Of a stretch of DNA of 34,886 bases, positions 1-9,285 are shown piece by piece. The stretch is from the NCBI GenBank assembly GCA_046757205.1, contig JBHHXR010000004.1, positions 1 through 34,886 of the forward strand, given 5' to 3'. Both the position numbers and the translations under genes were made by a program. This DNA comes from JBHHXR01 sp046757205. Its GTDB lineage: Bacteria > Pseudomonadota > Alphaproteobacteria > Rhodobacterales > Rhodobacteraceae. The notes below the pieces were generated by a model. The model saw nothing but the letters and a program-made list of their open reading frames with translations, did not search any database and was not told the origin of the DNA. Positions within the stretch are counted from its first letter, which is position 1, and the number at the start of each line of letters is the position of its first letter.

Positions 1-1
1 G

Positions 2-1366
2 CCGGAACTTGACTTCGAGGAAACCATGCTGACGGGCCTGGCCCGCGACGGTGGTCTCTACGTGCCGAAATCGTGGCCGGCGATGACCCGCGACGACATC
101 GCCGCGCTGGCGGGAATGCGGTATGAAGAGGCGGCCTTCCGCGTCGTCCGGCCATTTACCGGCGGAGCGTTCGACGACGACGAACTGCGCGGAATTCTGG
201 ACAAAGCCTATGCCGGTTTCGGCCACGCCGCGCGGTGCCCGCTGGTGCAGACCGGGCCAAACGAATTCCTGCTGGAACTCTTCCACGGGCCGACGCTCGC
301 CTTCAAGGACGTGGCGATGCAGTTGATCGGCCGGATGTTCGAAGCCGTCCTGAAGCGCCGGGGGGAGCGTGTCACCATCGTCGGCGCCACCTCGGGCGAT
401 ACCGGTTCGGCCGCCATCGAGGCCTTTCGCGGCCTCGACGCGGTCGACGTGTTCATCCTGTTTCCCGACGGCCGCGTGTCGGACGTCCAGCGGCGGCAGA
501 TGACGACGCCCGACGACGAAAACGTTCACGCGATTGCGGTCGATGGCGATTTCGACGACTGTCAGGCGCTGGTAAAGGCCATGTTCAACCACCATGCCTT
601 TCGCGATTCCGTGCGCCTTGCAGGCGTGAACTCGATCAACTGGGCGCGGGTTCTGGCTCAGGCCGTGTACTATTTCACGGCGGCGGTGACCCTTGGCGCC
701 CCGCACCGGGCCGTCAGTTTCACCGTTCCGACCGGGAATTTCGGCGACATTTTTGCGGGCTACGTCGCGAAGCAGATGGGGCTGCCGGTGGAGCGGCTGG
801 TCATCGCGACCAACCGGAACGATATCCTGCACCGCACGTTGCTCGACGGGGAGCATCGCAAACAGGGCGTCAGGCCGACGATATCGCCCTCGATGGACAT
901 TCAGGTCAGCTCCAATTTCGAGCGTCTGCTGTTCGATCTGTACGACCGTGAGGGGCGGGCGGTGGCGCGGCTGATGGCGGATCTGGACGAGAACGGCGCG
1001 TTCTCCCTTTCGCAGGGCGCGCTCGCGCGTCTGCGCGAAACCTTCGACAGCGCGCGGGCCAGCGAAGACGAAACCCGCGCCGCGATCAGGACGTTCCGGC
1101 AGGCCACCGGGCGCGTGGTCTGCCCGCACACGGCGGTCGGCCTGAAGGCGGCGGCGGAAAGGTCAGGCGACCGGTCGGTTCCGATGATAACGCTGGCGAC
1201 GGCGCATCCGGCGAAGTTTCCCGATGCCGTCGAAGCCGCGTGCGGCATGCGCCCGCCGCTGCCGGAGCGGATGGCGGACCTGTTCGACCGGCCGGAACGC
1301 GTGGAAAGCATCGATAACGATCTTGCGGCCGTTGAGGCCCTGATTGAAAGGTTCGTCGCATCATGA
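2..1366 (+). CDS. thrC: Threonine synthase (5' end outside window)
   Basis: PLP-dependent enzyme that converts O-phosphohomoserine to threonine in the cytoplasm, the last step of threonine synthesis. The reading frame is open from base 2 and reads PELDFEET before the first ATG at 26, which matches the usual N-terminal region of ThrC, so the true start lies upstream of the window and only about 15-20 residues are missing. Visible signatures are LARDGGLYVP near the N-terminus, the PLP-lysine segment GPTLAFKDVAMQ and the phosphate-binding GATSGDTGSAA. About 450 residues fits the long (fungal/proteobacterial) ThrC type. Its stop overlaps the start of the M16 peptidase gene by four bases (ATGA), so the two are co-transcribed and probably translationally coupled. 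Confidence 0.95.
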   Translation, partial: PELDFEETMLTGLARDGGLYVPKSWPAMTRDDIAALAGMRYEEAAFRVVRPFTGGAFDDDELRGILDKAYAGFGHAARCPLVQTGPNEFLLELFHGPTLAFKDVAMQLIGRMFEAVLKRRGERVTIVGATSGDTGSAAIEAFRGLDAVDVFILFPDGRVSDVQRRQMTTPDDENVHAIAVDGDFDDCQALVKAMFNHHAFRDSVRLAGVNSINWARVLAQAVYYFTAAVTLGAPHRAVSFTVPTGNFGDIFAGYVAKQMGLPVERLVIATNRNDILHRTLLDGEHRKQGVRPTISPSMDIQVSSNFERLLFDLYDREGRAVARLMADLDENGAFSLSQGALARLRETFDSARASEDETRAAIRTFRQATGRVVCPHTAVGLKAAAERSGDRSVPMITLATAHPAKFPDAVEAACGMRPPLPERMADLFDRPERVESIDNDLAAVEALIERFVAS

Positions 1367-2625
1367 CCGTGCATACACACCAACTGGAAAACGGCCTGCG
1401 CATCGTTACCGAGGAAATGCCCGGCCTGAAATCCGCTTCCGTCGGCGTCTGGGTGACGGCCGGCGGGCGCCAGGAAAAACACGAACAGAACGGCATCGCC
1501 CATTTTCTGGAGCACATGGCGTTCAAGGGAACGAAAAACCGCACGGCGCTGGAGATTGCCGAAACGATCGAAAACGTCGGCGGTTTCATCAACGCCTATA
1601 CCAGCCGCGAGATGACCGCATATTTCGCCCGCGTGCTGGAGGCCGACGTAACGCTGGCGCTCGACGTCATCGCCGACATCCTGCTCAACCCGCTGTTCGA
1701 CAATAACGACATCGAGACCGAGCGCGGCGTCATCCTGCAGGAAATCGGCCAGAGCCACGACACCCCCGATGACGTGATTTTCGACTGGCTTCAGGAGGTG
1801 TCGTATCCGGGGCAGGCGCTGGGAAGAACCATTCTCGGCCCGCCCGAACTGGTCGGCGGGTTCGGGCGGGAGGATCTGGTGAGGTTCGTCAGCGAATACT
1901 ACAGCCCCGGGCAGATGATCCTTGCCGCCGCCGGCGCCGTAGACCACGAAGCCATCGCGGCGCAGGCCGAAAACCTGTTCGGCGGCGTGCCTTCGCGGCC
2001 GGTGCCGGGGACGGAAAAGGCCCGTTTCGAAGGCGGGGAGCGCCGTGTCGAAAAAGCCCTGGAACAGGCCCATTTCGCCGTCGCGTTCGAGGCCCCCGGA
2101 TGCCTGCACGACGACGTCTATACGGCCCAGATCCATTCCATCGCCCTGGGCGGAGGCATGTCGTCGCGGCTGTTTCAGGAGGTGCGCGAAAGGCGCGGGC
2201 TCTGTTACAGCGTGTTTGCCCAGGCCGGCGCCTTTCAGGACACCGGCATGCTGACCGTCTACGCCGGGACCGGTGACGAGCAGATCGGCGAACTTGCGGA
2301 ACTCACGATCGACGAGATCCGCCGGTCCGCCGACGACATGACCGAAACAGAGATCGACCGGGCGCGCGCGCAACTCAAGGCCGGCCTGCTGATGGGGCTC
2401 GAAAGCCCTTCGGGCCGGTGCGAGAGGCTGGCGCGCATGACGGCCATCTGGGGCCGCGTGCCGAGCGTCGATGAAACCATTGCCAGGATCGATTCGGTGA
2501 ACGAGCGGATGGTGCGTGACTATGCGGGCGGCCTGCGTTCGCGCGGGCATCCAGCGCTGGCGCTCTATGGCCCGGTCGGCCATGCGCCCGACCGCGACGA
2601 ACTGTTCCGGCGGCTTGCGGCCTGA
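1363..2625 (+). CDS. M16-family zinc peptidase, mitochondrial-processing-peptidase type
   Basis: Zinc metallopeptidase of 420 residues, the usual size for alphaproteobacterial homologues of the mitochondrial processing peptidase beta subunit. The inverted zinc motif HxxEH is present as HFLEHMAFKGT near residue 48, with the distal glutamate in ETERGVILQEI about 75 residues further on, so the protein should be catalytically competent. The C-terminal M16 half carries the expected GGGMSSRLFQEVRERRGLCY segment. It follows thrC with a 4-base overlap and is followed three bases later by a GNAT gene; this thrC-peptidase-acetyltransferase order is commonly kept in Alphaproteobacteria. The physiological substrate is not known from sequence. 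Confidence 0.93.
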   Translation: MTVHTHQLENGLRIVTEEMPGLKSASVGVWVTAGGRQEKHEQNGIAHFLEHMAFKGTKNRTALEIAETIENVGGFINAYTSREMTAYFARVLEADVTLALDVIADILLNPLFDNNDIETERGVILQEIGQSHDTPDDVIFDWLQEVSYPGQALGRTILGPPELVGGFGREDLVRFVSEYYSPGQMILAAAGAVDHEAIAAQAENLFGGVPSRPVPGTEKARFEGGERRVEKALEQAHFAVAFEAPGCLHDDVYTAQIHSIALGGGMSSRLFQEVRERRGLCYSVFAQAGAFQDTGMLTVYAGTGDEQIGELAELTIDEIRRSADDMTETEIDRARAQLKAGLLMGLESPSGRCERLARMTAIWGRVPSVDETIARIDSVNERMVRDYAGGLRSRGHPALALYGPVGHAPDRDELFRRLAA

Positions 2626-2628
2626 CCG

Positions 2629-3219
2629 GTGCCGATGTTCTGGAGACGAAGCCGAATACGGCTTTCGACGCGCCGGCTCGATCTGCGGCCGCCGAAAATG
2701 GCCGACTACCCGGCATGGTCGCGGCTGCGGCAGGAGGGCGAGGAGTTTCTGCGCGAGTGGGAGCCGGTGTGGTCCGAAGACCATCTTACCCGCCGCGCCT
2801 TCCGCAACCGGGTGTACTGGGCGCGGCGCTCCATCGAAGCCGGAAAGGCGCTGCCTCTGTTCATGTTCCTGCGGGAAACCGGGCATCTGGTCGGGGCGAT
2901 CACGCTCGACAACATCCGGCGAGGGCCGGCACAGACCGGTACCGTCGGGTACTGGATCGGCAGGGATTACTCCCGGCAGGGATACATGACCGAGGCGCTG
3001 AAGGCGGTGACGGACCATGCCTTCAACCGGCTCGACCTGTCGCGCATCGAAGCCGCCTGCCTGCCGGAAAACACCGCCTCGCGCGCGTTGCTGGAGCGGA
3101 CCGGTTTCAAATACGAGGGTGTGGCGCAGAGCTACCTGCAAATCGCCGGGCGCTGGCGAACCCATGTCCTCTACGCGCAGCTCAGAAGCGACCGTCGCGG
3201 GCGGACCGAGGCGGGCTGA
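2629..3219 (+). CDS. GNAT acetyltransferase, RimJ/RimL type
   Basis: Predicted N-acetyltransferase of 196 residues using acetyl-CoA, resembling the ribosomal-protein-alanine acetyltransferases RimJ/RimL. The start is GTG at 2629, or ATG at 2635 two codons later. The family layout is visible: RLDLRPPKMADYPAW at the N-terminus, the strand GHLVGAITLDNI, the acetyl-CoA loop region WIGRDYSRQGYMTEAL and the C-terminal NTASRALLERTGFKYEG. It begins three bases after the peptidase stop and ends the thrC operon. Which protein it acetylates cannot be told; RimJ-like activity is a family-level inference. Confidence 0.88.
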   Translation: MPMFWRRSRIRLSTRRLDLRPPKMADYPAWSRLRQEGEEFLREWEPVWSEDHLTRRAFRNRVYWARRSIEAGKALPLFMFLRETGHLVGAITLDNIRRGPAQTGTVGYWIGRDYSRQGYMTEALKAVTDHAFNRLDLSRIEAACLPENTASRALLERTGFKYEGVAQSYLQIAGRWRTHVLYAQLRSDRRGRTEAG

Positions 3220-3289
3220 GAAAAGTTCGGCTATGCCGGGCCGGGCCGGAATGTGGTACGGTTCGCTTTTCGGGATCGAAGGACCGGCC

Positions 3290-4111
3290 ATGATGAATCT
3301 CCGGTTTGTGTCAATCGTCTTGCTGAGTTTCCTGGCGGCGCCCGCCGCCGCCGTCGAGAGCCACTGCATAGCGCTGTCGCAGGCCGCGCCGAAGGTTTTT
3401 TACACCGGAACGGAGACGACGAAGCTGGCGGCCGACGAAGTGCGTATCAGTTACATCGGTCATTCCACGTATCTTGTTGAAACCGCGGGCGGAATCAGGT
3501 CCGCCACGGATTTCACGGGGTTCGTGGGCCCGGATGTCGTCCCCGACATAGTGACGATGAACAGGGCGCATACAAGCCATTTCACCGAAACGCCGGATCC
3601 GCGGATCCCGCATGTCCTGCTTGGCTGGGGGCAGGACGGAAAGCCGGCGGAGCATTTCCTCGATCTCGGGGAGTTGCTGGTGCGCAACGTGACGACGGAC
3701 ATCCGCTCGCGCTTCGGCGGACCTCCGGAAAAGGACGCGAACTCGATCTTCATATTCGAGGTGGCGGGTCTTTGCATCGGTCACCTCGGGCACCTCCATC
3801 ACGAACCGTCCGAGGCGCAGTACGCCCGCATCGGGCGACTTGACGTTGTCATGGCGCCGGTCGATGGCGGCATGACGCTCGACCTGCCGACGATGATAAA
3901 AGTTCTGAAGCGGCTGCGCGCCTCGCTGGTGTTGCCGATGCACTGGTTCGGCGACGGCACGCTGGCGGTCTTCCTGCGCGGCATGCAGGACGAATTCGTG
4001 ATCGAGCGCGTCGGAGGGAAATCGATCGTCGTGTCATTGCGGAATCTGCCGCGAAGGCCGACGATCCGCGTTTTGCGCCAGGGCTTCGTCGGGCTCGACG
4101 ATTTACAATAG
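3290..4111 (+). CDS. Exported metallo-beta-lactamase-fold protein with altered metal motif
   Basis: Protein of 273 residues starting at one of two adjacent ATGs (3290, 3293). The first 24 residues form a Sec-type signal peptide (MMNLRFVSIVLLSFLAAPAAA), so the product is probably periplasmic. The mature part resembles the UlaG/RomA-like branch of the metallo-beta-lactamase fold: ISYIGHSTYLVET is the typical first strand pair, GHLGHLHHEP the middle histidine region and LPMHWFGDGT the last metal-ligand histidine. The canonical THxHxDH loop is replaced by TMNRAHTSHF, so metal binding may be altered or use other ligands. The frame stays open upstream to 3017, but that stretch overlaps the GNAT gene and has no coding character of its own. 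The substrate is unknown. Confidence 0.82.
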   Translation: MMNLRFVSIVLLSFLAAPAAAVESHCIALSQAAPKVFYTGTETTKLAADEVRISYIGHSTYLVETAGGIRSATDFTGFVGPDVVPDIVTMNRAHTSHFTETPDPRIPHVLLGWGQDGKPAEHFLDLGELLVRNVTTDIRSRFGGPPEKDANSIFIFEVAGLCIGHLGHLHHEPSEAQYARIGRLDVVMAPVDGGMTLDLPTMIKVLKRLRASLVLPMHWFGDGTLAVFLRGMQDEFVIERVGGKSIVVSLRNLPRRPTIRVLRQGFVGLDDLQ

Positions 4112-4125
4112 ACAGGCTGTTTCGT

Positions 4126-5550
<1,425 letters not shown>

Positions 5551-5554
5551 CAAC

Positions 5555-5591
5555 GACCCTTCCGCAGCCGGGGGAGGGGCGCGGAAGGGTC
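5555..5591. repeat. 11-bp perfect inverted repeat, possible terminator
   Basis: GACCCTTCCGC at 5555-5565 pairs perfectly with GCGGAAGGGTC at 5581-5591, leaving a 15-base purine-rich loop. It begins four bases after the stop of the FAD oxidase gene. No T-run follows, so intrinsic termination is not certain; a Rho-dependent or mRNA-stabilising hairpin is as likely. The bases after it contain GGAGAGGGTGCCG (about 5633-5645), which resembles the arm of short palindromic repeats common in alphaproteobacterial intergenic DNA. Confidence 0.5.
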
Positions 5592-5733
5592 AATGACTGG
5601 CTCTTTCGCCTGCCTCTGCATGCAGTCCCTTGGAGAGGGTGCCGCCATCTAGGGCGCAATTGGTTACCATTCCGATAATTTTCCGACAATTTTCCTGAAC
5701 TCGTGGATTTCTCGCGCCGCCCGGCCGTCCACG

Positions 5734-5778
5734 CCGGGGCGCAGCCCCGGATCGCGCCCACTTCGGGGCTGGCGCGAT
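5734..5778. repeat. Two tandem stem-loops between convergent genes
   Basis: CCGGGGC at 5734-5740 pairs with GCCCCGG at 5744-5750 around a 3-base loop. Immediately after it ATCGCGCC (5751-5758) pairs with GGCGCGAT (5771-5778). They lie downstream of the minus-strand membrane-protein gene (stop at 5823) and of the plus-strand oxidase operon, where a bidirectional termination signal is expected. Neither strand shows a clear T-run after the stems. The rest of 5592-5822 holds no gene I can support. Confidence 0.45.
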
Positions 5779-5822
5779 ACTTGTCAATTCGGACAGGCGT
5801 TTCCGTCAGGAGGCATCATGAT

Positions 5823-6212
5823 CTAAAGCAGGGCGCGGCTGTTGGCGACGCCTTCGGCCAGCGCGTTGGCGATCCACACCACGGCCATGAAGACGACCAT
5901 GCAGACGATCAGGTTGACCGCGAACTGCACGTTTCGCTGCCACGCCGCGTCGATGGCGGGAAACACCCTGATTTCCGGGCGCAGCAGAAACCGCGACGAG
6001 ATGTAGCCGAGAAGAAAGGCCGAGAGAACCCATTTGAGCACGGTGAAGCTGAGAAGGCCCATCTGCACTTCGAGGTAGCGGGCAAACCCGACAATGAAAA
6101 TCCAGCGCACGACCTGAAAGACCTCTTGGGTCACCCTTTCGAACGTCCGCCCCATGTTGTGCCGGGTTTCGGTCCGTGAAAGGTGTTCGATCAAGTCCGA
6201 GAGATTGCGCAT
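5823..6212 (-). CDS. Small integral membrane protein, function unknown
   Basis: Protein of 129 residues with no family I recognise. The N-terminal 30 residues are polar. There follow hydrophobic stretches at about residues 33-50 (VVRWIFIVGFARYLEVQMG), 53-72 (LSFTVLKWVLSAFLLGYISS) and 95-117 (FAVNLIVCMVVFMAVVWIA), so two to three membrane helices are likely. The ATG at 6212 has GGAGAA just upstream as a ribosome-binding site. It begins 15 bases after mtnP ends on the same strand, so the two are probably co-transcribed. No catalytic motif is seen. Confidence 0.75.
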   Translation of the reverse strand: MRNLSDLIEHLSRTETRHNMGRTFERVTQEVFQVVRWIFIVGFARYLEVQMGLLSFTVLKWVLSAFLLGYISSRFLLRPEIRVFPAIDAAWQRNVQFAVNLIVCMVVFMAVVWIANALAEGVANSRALL

Positions 6213-6227
6213 CGGGTTCTCCGGCCG

Positions 6228-7115
6228 TCAGGCCTGTGTCCGCGCCCCAAGGACCCGGCCGGCGACGGCGTCGAGCTTCGCGGCCAGTTCCGGATCGCGC
6301 GCCTCCGGTGCCGTCAGTATCGCGAAATCGAGCGCCTGGTCGCAGCCGTGCGGGCAGGCCTCGCGCCGCCCGCCGAGCAGGCCGGGAAGCCGGGCCGCCA
6401 GTCCGCGGCCGTTTTCCGCGTTACCGCTCAGCACCCGCAGGATGTCGGTGACATCGACGGTGCCGTGCTCGGCGTGCCAGCTGTCGTAGTCGGTCACCAT
6501 GGCCACGGTGGCGTAGCAGATCTCGGCCTCGCGGGCGAGCTTGGCCTCCGGCATGTTGGTCATGCCGATGACGTCGCAGCCCCAGTTCTCGCGGTACATC
6601 CGGCTTTCGGCGATGGTCGAGAACTGCGGGCCTTCCATGGCCAGATAGGTGCCGCCGCGATGCACGGTAACGCCCTGCGCCCGGGCCGCGGCCCCGGCGG
6701 CGTCGGCGACCCGGGCGCACACCGGGTGGGCAACCGAGACATGCGCGACGCAGCCGGTGCCGAAGAAGGATTTCTGGCGCGCAAACGTGCGGTCAACGAA
6801 CTGATCGACGATGACGAAATCGCCCGGCGCCATTTCCTCGCGAAACGAGCCGCAAGCCGATACCGACACGATGTCGGTGACGCCCAGGCGTTTCATGGCG
6901 TCGATGTTGGCGCGGTAATTTATGGTGGTCGGAGAAAAGAGGTGCCCGCGCCCGTGGCGCGGCAGGAAGGCCATGCGGGTGCCGTCGAGCGTGCCGGTCA
7001 GGATGGCGTCGGACGGTTTGCCCCACGGCGTTTCCACGGCGACCCACTCAGGATCCGCCAATCCGTCGATCTGGTAAATGCCGCTGCCGCCGATGACGCC
7101 GATAACCGCTTCCAT
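6228..7115 (-). CDS. mtnP: S-methyl-5'-thioadenosine phosphorylase
   Basis: Cytoplasmic enzyme of 295 residues that splits 5'-methylthioadenosine with phosphate to adenine and 5-methylthioribose-1-phosphate, clearing the by-product of polyamine and homoserine-lactone synthesis. I place the start at the ATG at 7115 (MEAVIGVIGGSGIY), the usual MTAP beginning; an ATG at 7139 in frame would add eight unconserved residues. Diagnostic stretches are GVIGGSGIYQIDGL, LPRHGRGHLFSPTTINYRAN, VSACGSFREEM, YLAMEGPQFSTIAESRMYR and the purine-binding DVIGMTNMPEAKLAREAEI with VTDYDSWH. These fit MTAP (MtnP) better than ordinary purine nucleoside phosphorylase. It is followed by a small membrane-protein gene. 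Confidence 0.93.
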   Translation of the reverse strand: MEAVIGVIGGSGIYQIDGLADPEWVAVETPWGKPSDAILTGTLDGTRMAFLPRHGRGHLFSPTTINYRANIDAMKRLGVTDIVSVSACGSFREEMAPGDFVIVDQFVDRTFARQKSFFGTGCVAHVSVAHPVCARVADAAGAAARAQGVTVHRGGTYLAMEGPQFSTIAESRMYRENWGCDVIGMTNMPEAKLAREAEICYATVAMVTDYDSWHAEHGTVDVTDILRVLSGNAENGRGLAARLPGLLGGRREACPHGCDQALDFAILTAPEARDPELAAKLDAVAGRVLGARTQA

Positions 7116-7224
7116 GCCCGCGCTCCCAAGGTTCGCCAAGCCGGAAGACTAGGGGGATTGCCGGGGCGATGAAAGGTTGGGCACAGAGATTTTACGGGTT
7201 CGGCGCGGGTTTGATCGCGGCTGC

Positions 7225-7833
7225 CTATTCTCCGGGGCGTTTCAGCGCGAACACCTCGCGGACCGCGGCGAAATCACGGTATCCCAGCCGGGCCAGCGGC
7301 GCGGCCCGGGTGACGTCGAAGATGCCGTCGCGGACCATCGCCGCGTCGTAGTGGATGCCGATGACCTGCCCGATCACCATGACGTTGTGATCGCCCGGCA
7401 GTTCGACGATCTTCCACAGCCGGCATTCGAAGGCGGCCGGCGCGGCGGCGACGCGCGGCGGCTTCACCAGCCGCGACGGCGCCTTTTCCAGCCCGGCGAG
7501 CTCGAACTCGTCGACCCCGGCCCGGTAGGAACCCGACGTCAGGTTCATCGCCTCGCGCAGCGCGTCCGGCACCAGGTTGTGGACGAACTCGCCGGTTTCG
7601 CGGATGTTGGAGACGGTGTCCTTGGCGCCGTCGCGGTCGGCCTTGGTGCCGGTGTTGGCGAATACCACCATCGGCGGGTTGTCGGCCATGGCGTTGAAAA
7701 AGCTGTAGGGGGCGAGGTTGACGTGGCCGTCGGCGCCGCAGCTTGATATCCAGCCGATCGGCCGCGGCGCCACCATCGCCTTGAAGGGATCGTGCGGCAG
7801 GCCGTGATCGTCGATGCCGGGGCGGTAGAACAT
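7225..7833 (-). CDS. Flavin reductase family (FMN-binding split-barrel) protein
   Basis: Protein of 202 residues of the flavoredoxin/HpaC-like FMN-binding split barrel. Typical features are the N-terminal MVAPRPIGWISSCGADG, the flavin phosphate loop NLAPYSFFNAMADNPPMVVF, the segment KDTVSNIRETGEFVHNLV and the C-terminal GQVIGIHYD. Members bind FMN and may reduce it or act as electron carriers or oxidoreductases; the partner is unknown. It lies 109 bases upstream of mtnP on the same strand and may share its promoter. Divergent from it is a GNAT gene, with 164 bases between starts. Confidence 0.88.
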   Translation of the reverse strand: MFYRPGIDDHGLPHDPFKAMVAPRPIGWISSCGADGHVNLAPYSFFNAMADNPPMVVFANTGTKADRDGAKDTVSNIRETGEFVHNLVPDALREAMNLTSGSYRAGVDEFELAGLEKAPSRLVKPPRVAAAPAAFECRLWKIVELPGDHNVMVIGQVIGIHYDAAMVRDGIFDVTRAAPLARLGYRDFAAVREVFALKRPGE

Positions 7834-7997
7834 GGGCGCCGTCCTTTTTCGTGTTTGCCCGACAGGTAAGGCCGTGCTAGGGCGAAGTCCAGAACATGGC
7901 GATTTTTGAAGGGGAAACAGGTTGTTGCGCGTCCGCCGAAGCAGGTGATATCCGCCGTCCGCAATCCCCTCTGCCGGCCATGTGACCGAGCCCGCCC

Positions 7998-8507
7998 ATG
8001 TTCCGCATATCCAACGAGACCGCTGACGACGCCGCCGAGGTGGAATACCTGTTCGACCTCGCTTTCGCGCCCGGCCGCACCGCGCTCAGTTCCTACCGGC
8101 TGCGCGACGGGGTGGGGCCGGTCGCCGAACTGTCGCTGGTCGCCCGCGACGAGCTGGACGTGCTGGCAGGGGCCATCCGCTACTGGCCGGTCAGGATCGG
8201 CGCGGCGGGTACGCCGGCGCTCCTGCTCGGCCCCGTCGCCGTGCACCCGACGCGGCAGGGCGAGGGGCTCGGGGCGCTCCTGATGCACGAGAGCCTGTCG
8301 CGGGCCGCCGGCCTCGGCTGGAGCCGCGTGGTGCTGGTCGGCGACGAGCCCTACTACGGCCGCTTCGGATTTACCCGTGCGCTGGCCCGCGCGCTCGACT
8401 TTCCGCCGCCGACGAACCCGGAGCGGCTGCTGGCACGCGAACTGGCGGCGGGGGCGTTCGACGGGGTCGGGGGGATGGTGCGGGCGTGGGGAAAGCCGCG
8501 GCAGTGA
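7998..8507 (+). CDS. GNAT N-acetyltransferase (YhbS-like)
   Basis: Acetyl-CoA-dependent transferase of 169 residues. It shows the layout of the YhbS-like GNAT group: FRISNETADDAAEVEYLFDLAF at the start in shortened form, LLLGPVAVHPTRQGEGLGALL holding the pyrophosphate-binding (R/Q)xxGxG motif, and VVLVGDEPYYGRFGF typical of the group. The start ATG at 7998 has no strong Shine-Dalgarno. It stands alone, divergent from the flavin reductase gene. The acetyl acceptor is not predictable. Confidence 0.85.
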   Translation: MFRISNETADDAAEVEYLFDLAFAPGRTALSSYRLRDGVGPVAELSLVARDELDVLAGAIRYWPVRIGAAGTPALLLGPVAVHPTRQGEGLGALLMHESLSRAAGLGWSRVVLVGDEPYYGRFGFTRALARALDFPPPTNPERLLARELAAGAFDGVGGMVRAWGKPRQ

Positions 8508-9030
8508 AAGTTGCTGCAAACGGGCTGCCATGGTCGAAAAAAAGCGCGCAATCCGATGAATCCGTTGTGGAAATGGATATCGCCAGGAGGTTGGTGAGAG
8601 TCGACGCGCGATTGATCCGGCAATCTGCACGTGAACAAAACGACGGATATGTTGCGCGCTCTGATACCGTTTTTTACCGAGCCTGACTCATTTTGGGGTT
8701 TCCCAAACCGTCTGAAGTCTTCGCTTTTCCATTCGGACGGCATTGGTCAACGCTTCAGGCAGTCTTCCTCCGAAGTGGGGCTGCGCTCGCGGGTCCGCGT
8801 TTCTCTCGGGATGAGCGCATGGCTCTCCCGGCACGGGATCAGGAGAACGAGGCGGCACAATCTGAACGCGGCTTGATCGCTGTGTGCTGCGGTCGGCGCA
8901 AGACCCTCGGCGGGCTCGCCTTGTCCATCGTCCCGCGGGGGCATCATCCGCCGGGGCGGAATTCCGGATCTCTATCCTCCTTCTTTTCAGTCCGTTTCTT
9001 TCAAGGCGGGTTCAGGCGGCCTCGCCTGCG
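8508..9030. other. Gene-poor stretch, degenerate DNA
   Basis: No reading frame here has family features or steady codon bias. A TTTGGG-GTTT-CCCAAA hairpin lies at 8692-8707. Several short frames exist but look like noise. The stretch runs directly into an IS630-type transposase tail, so part of it may be the eroded body of that element, but I could not recognise transposase sequence or terminal repeats in it. Confidence 0.4.
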
Positions 9031-9285
9031 CACCTGGTCCAGCGGAACCCCGAGGAGAACGTCTGGCAATTCATGCGCGACAACTGGCTCTGAAACCGCA
9101 TTTTCCGATCCTGCGACGACATCGTCGCGCTGTGCCGCGAGGCGTGGAACAAGCTCATAGAACGGCCGCGGAAGATCACCTCCGCCGGCATGCGAGAATG
9201 GGCGCATGGGTTCCGATCAGTGCAGGTTGGTATCACCCGTCTCGGTCCGGACCGGGTGGACAACCTGTTGAAAGCTCACACCTAG
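9031..9285 (+). pseudogene. C-terminal remnant of an IS630-family transposase
   Basis: Frame 1 reads HLVQRNPEENVWQFMRDNWL, then a TGA stop at 9091-9093, then in the same frame NRIFRSCDDIVALCREAWNK and further on AGMREWAHGF. This is the end of an IS630-type DDE transposase: the NPxENxW element containing the third acidic residue, then the NR(I/V)F...AWNKL...GMR(D/E)WAH tail. The stop interrupts the tail and nothing of the N-terminal two thirds can be recognised upstream, so the gene is dead. The frame runs to a TAG at 9283 that overlaps the end of the converging SDR gene. It marks the left border of the accessory region. Confidence 0.82.

Noticed and set aside
901..3369. 822-codon minus-strand open frame opposite thrC, M16 peptidase and GNAT genes
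   Set aside because: It is antisense to three well-recognised genes, has no family features, and is rich in Arg/Pro/His as expected for a GC-rich shadow frame.
5703..6179. 158-codon plus-strand frame after the FAD oxidase
   Set aside because: It is antisense to the small membrane-protein gene and its start lies in the stem-loop region; no domain or export signal.
6183..7172. 329-codon plus-strand frame opposite mtnP
   Set aside because: mtnP on the minus strand is unmistakable; the plus frame has no protein features.
8354..9160. Overlapping frames in 8354-8743 (minus) and 8693-9160 (plus) as possible genes
   Set aside because: The minus frame mostly overlaps the GNAT gene antisense, and the plus frame runs out of frame through the IS630 relic; neither has family signatures or a good ribosome-binding site.
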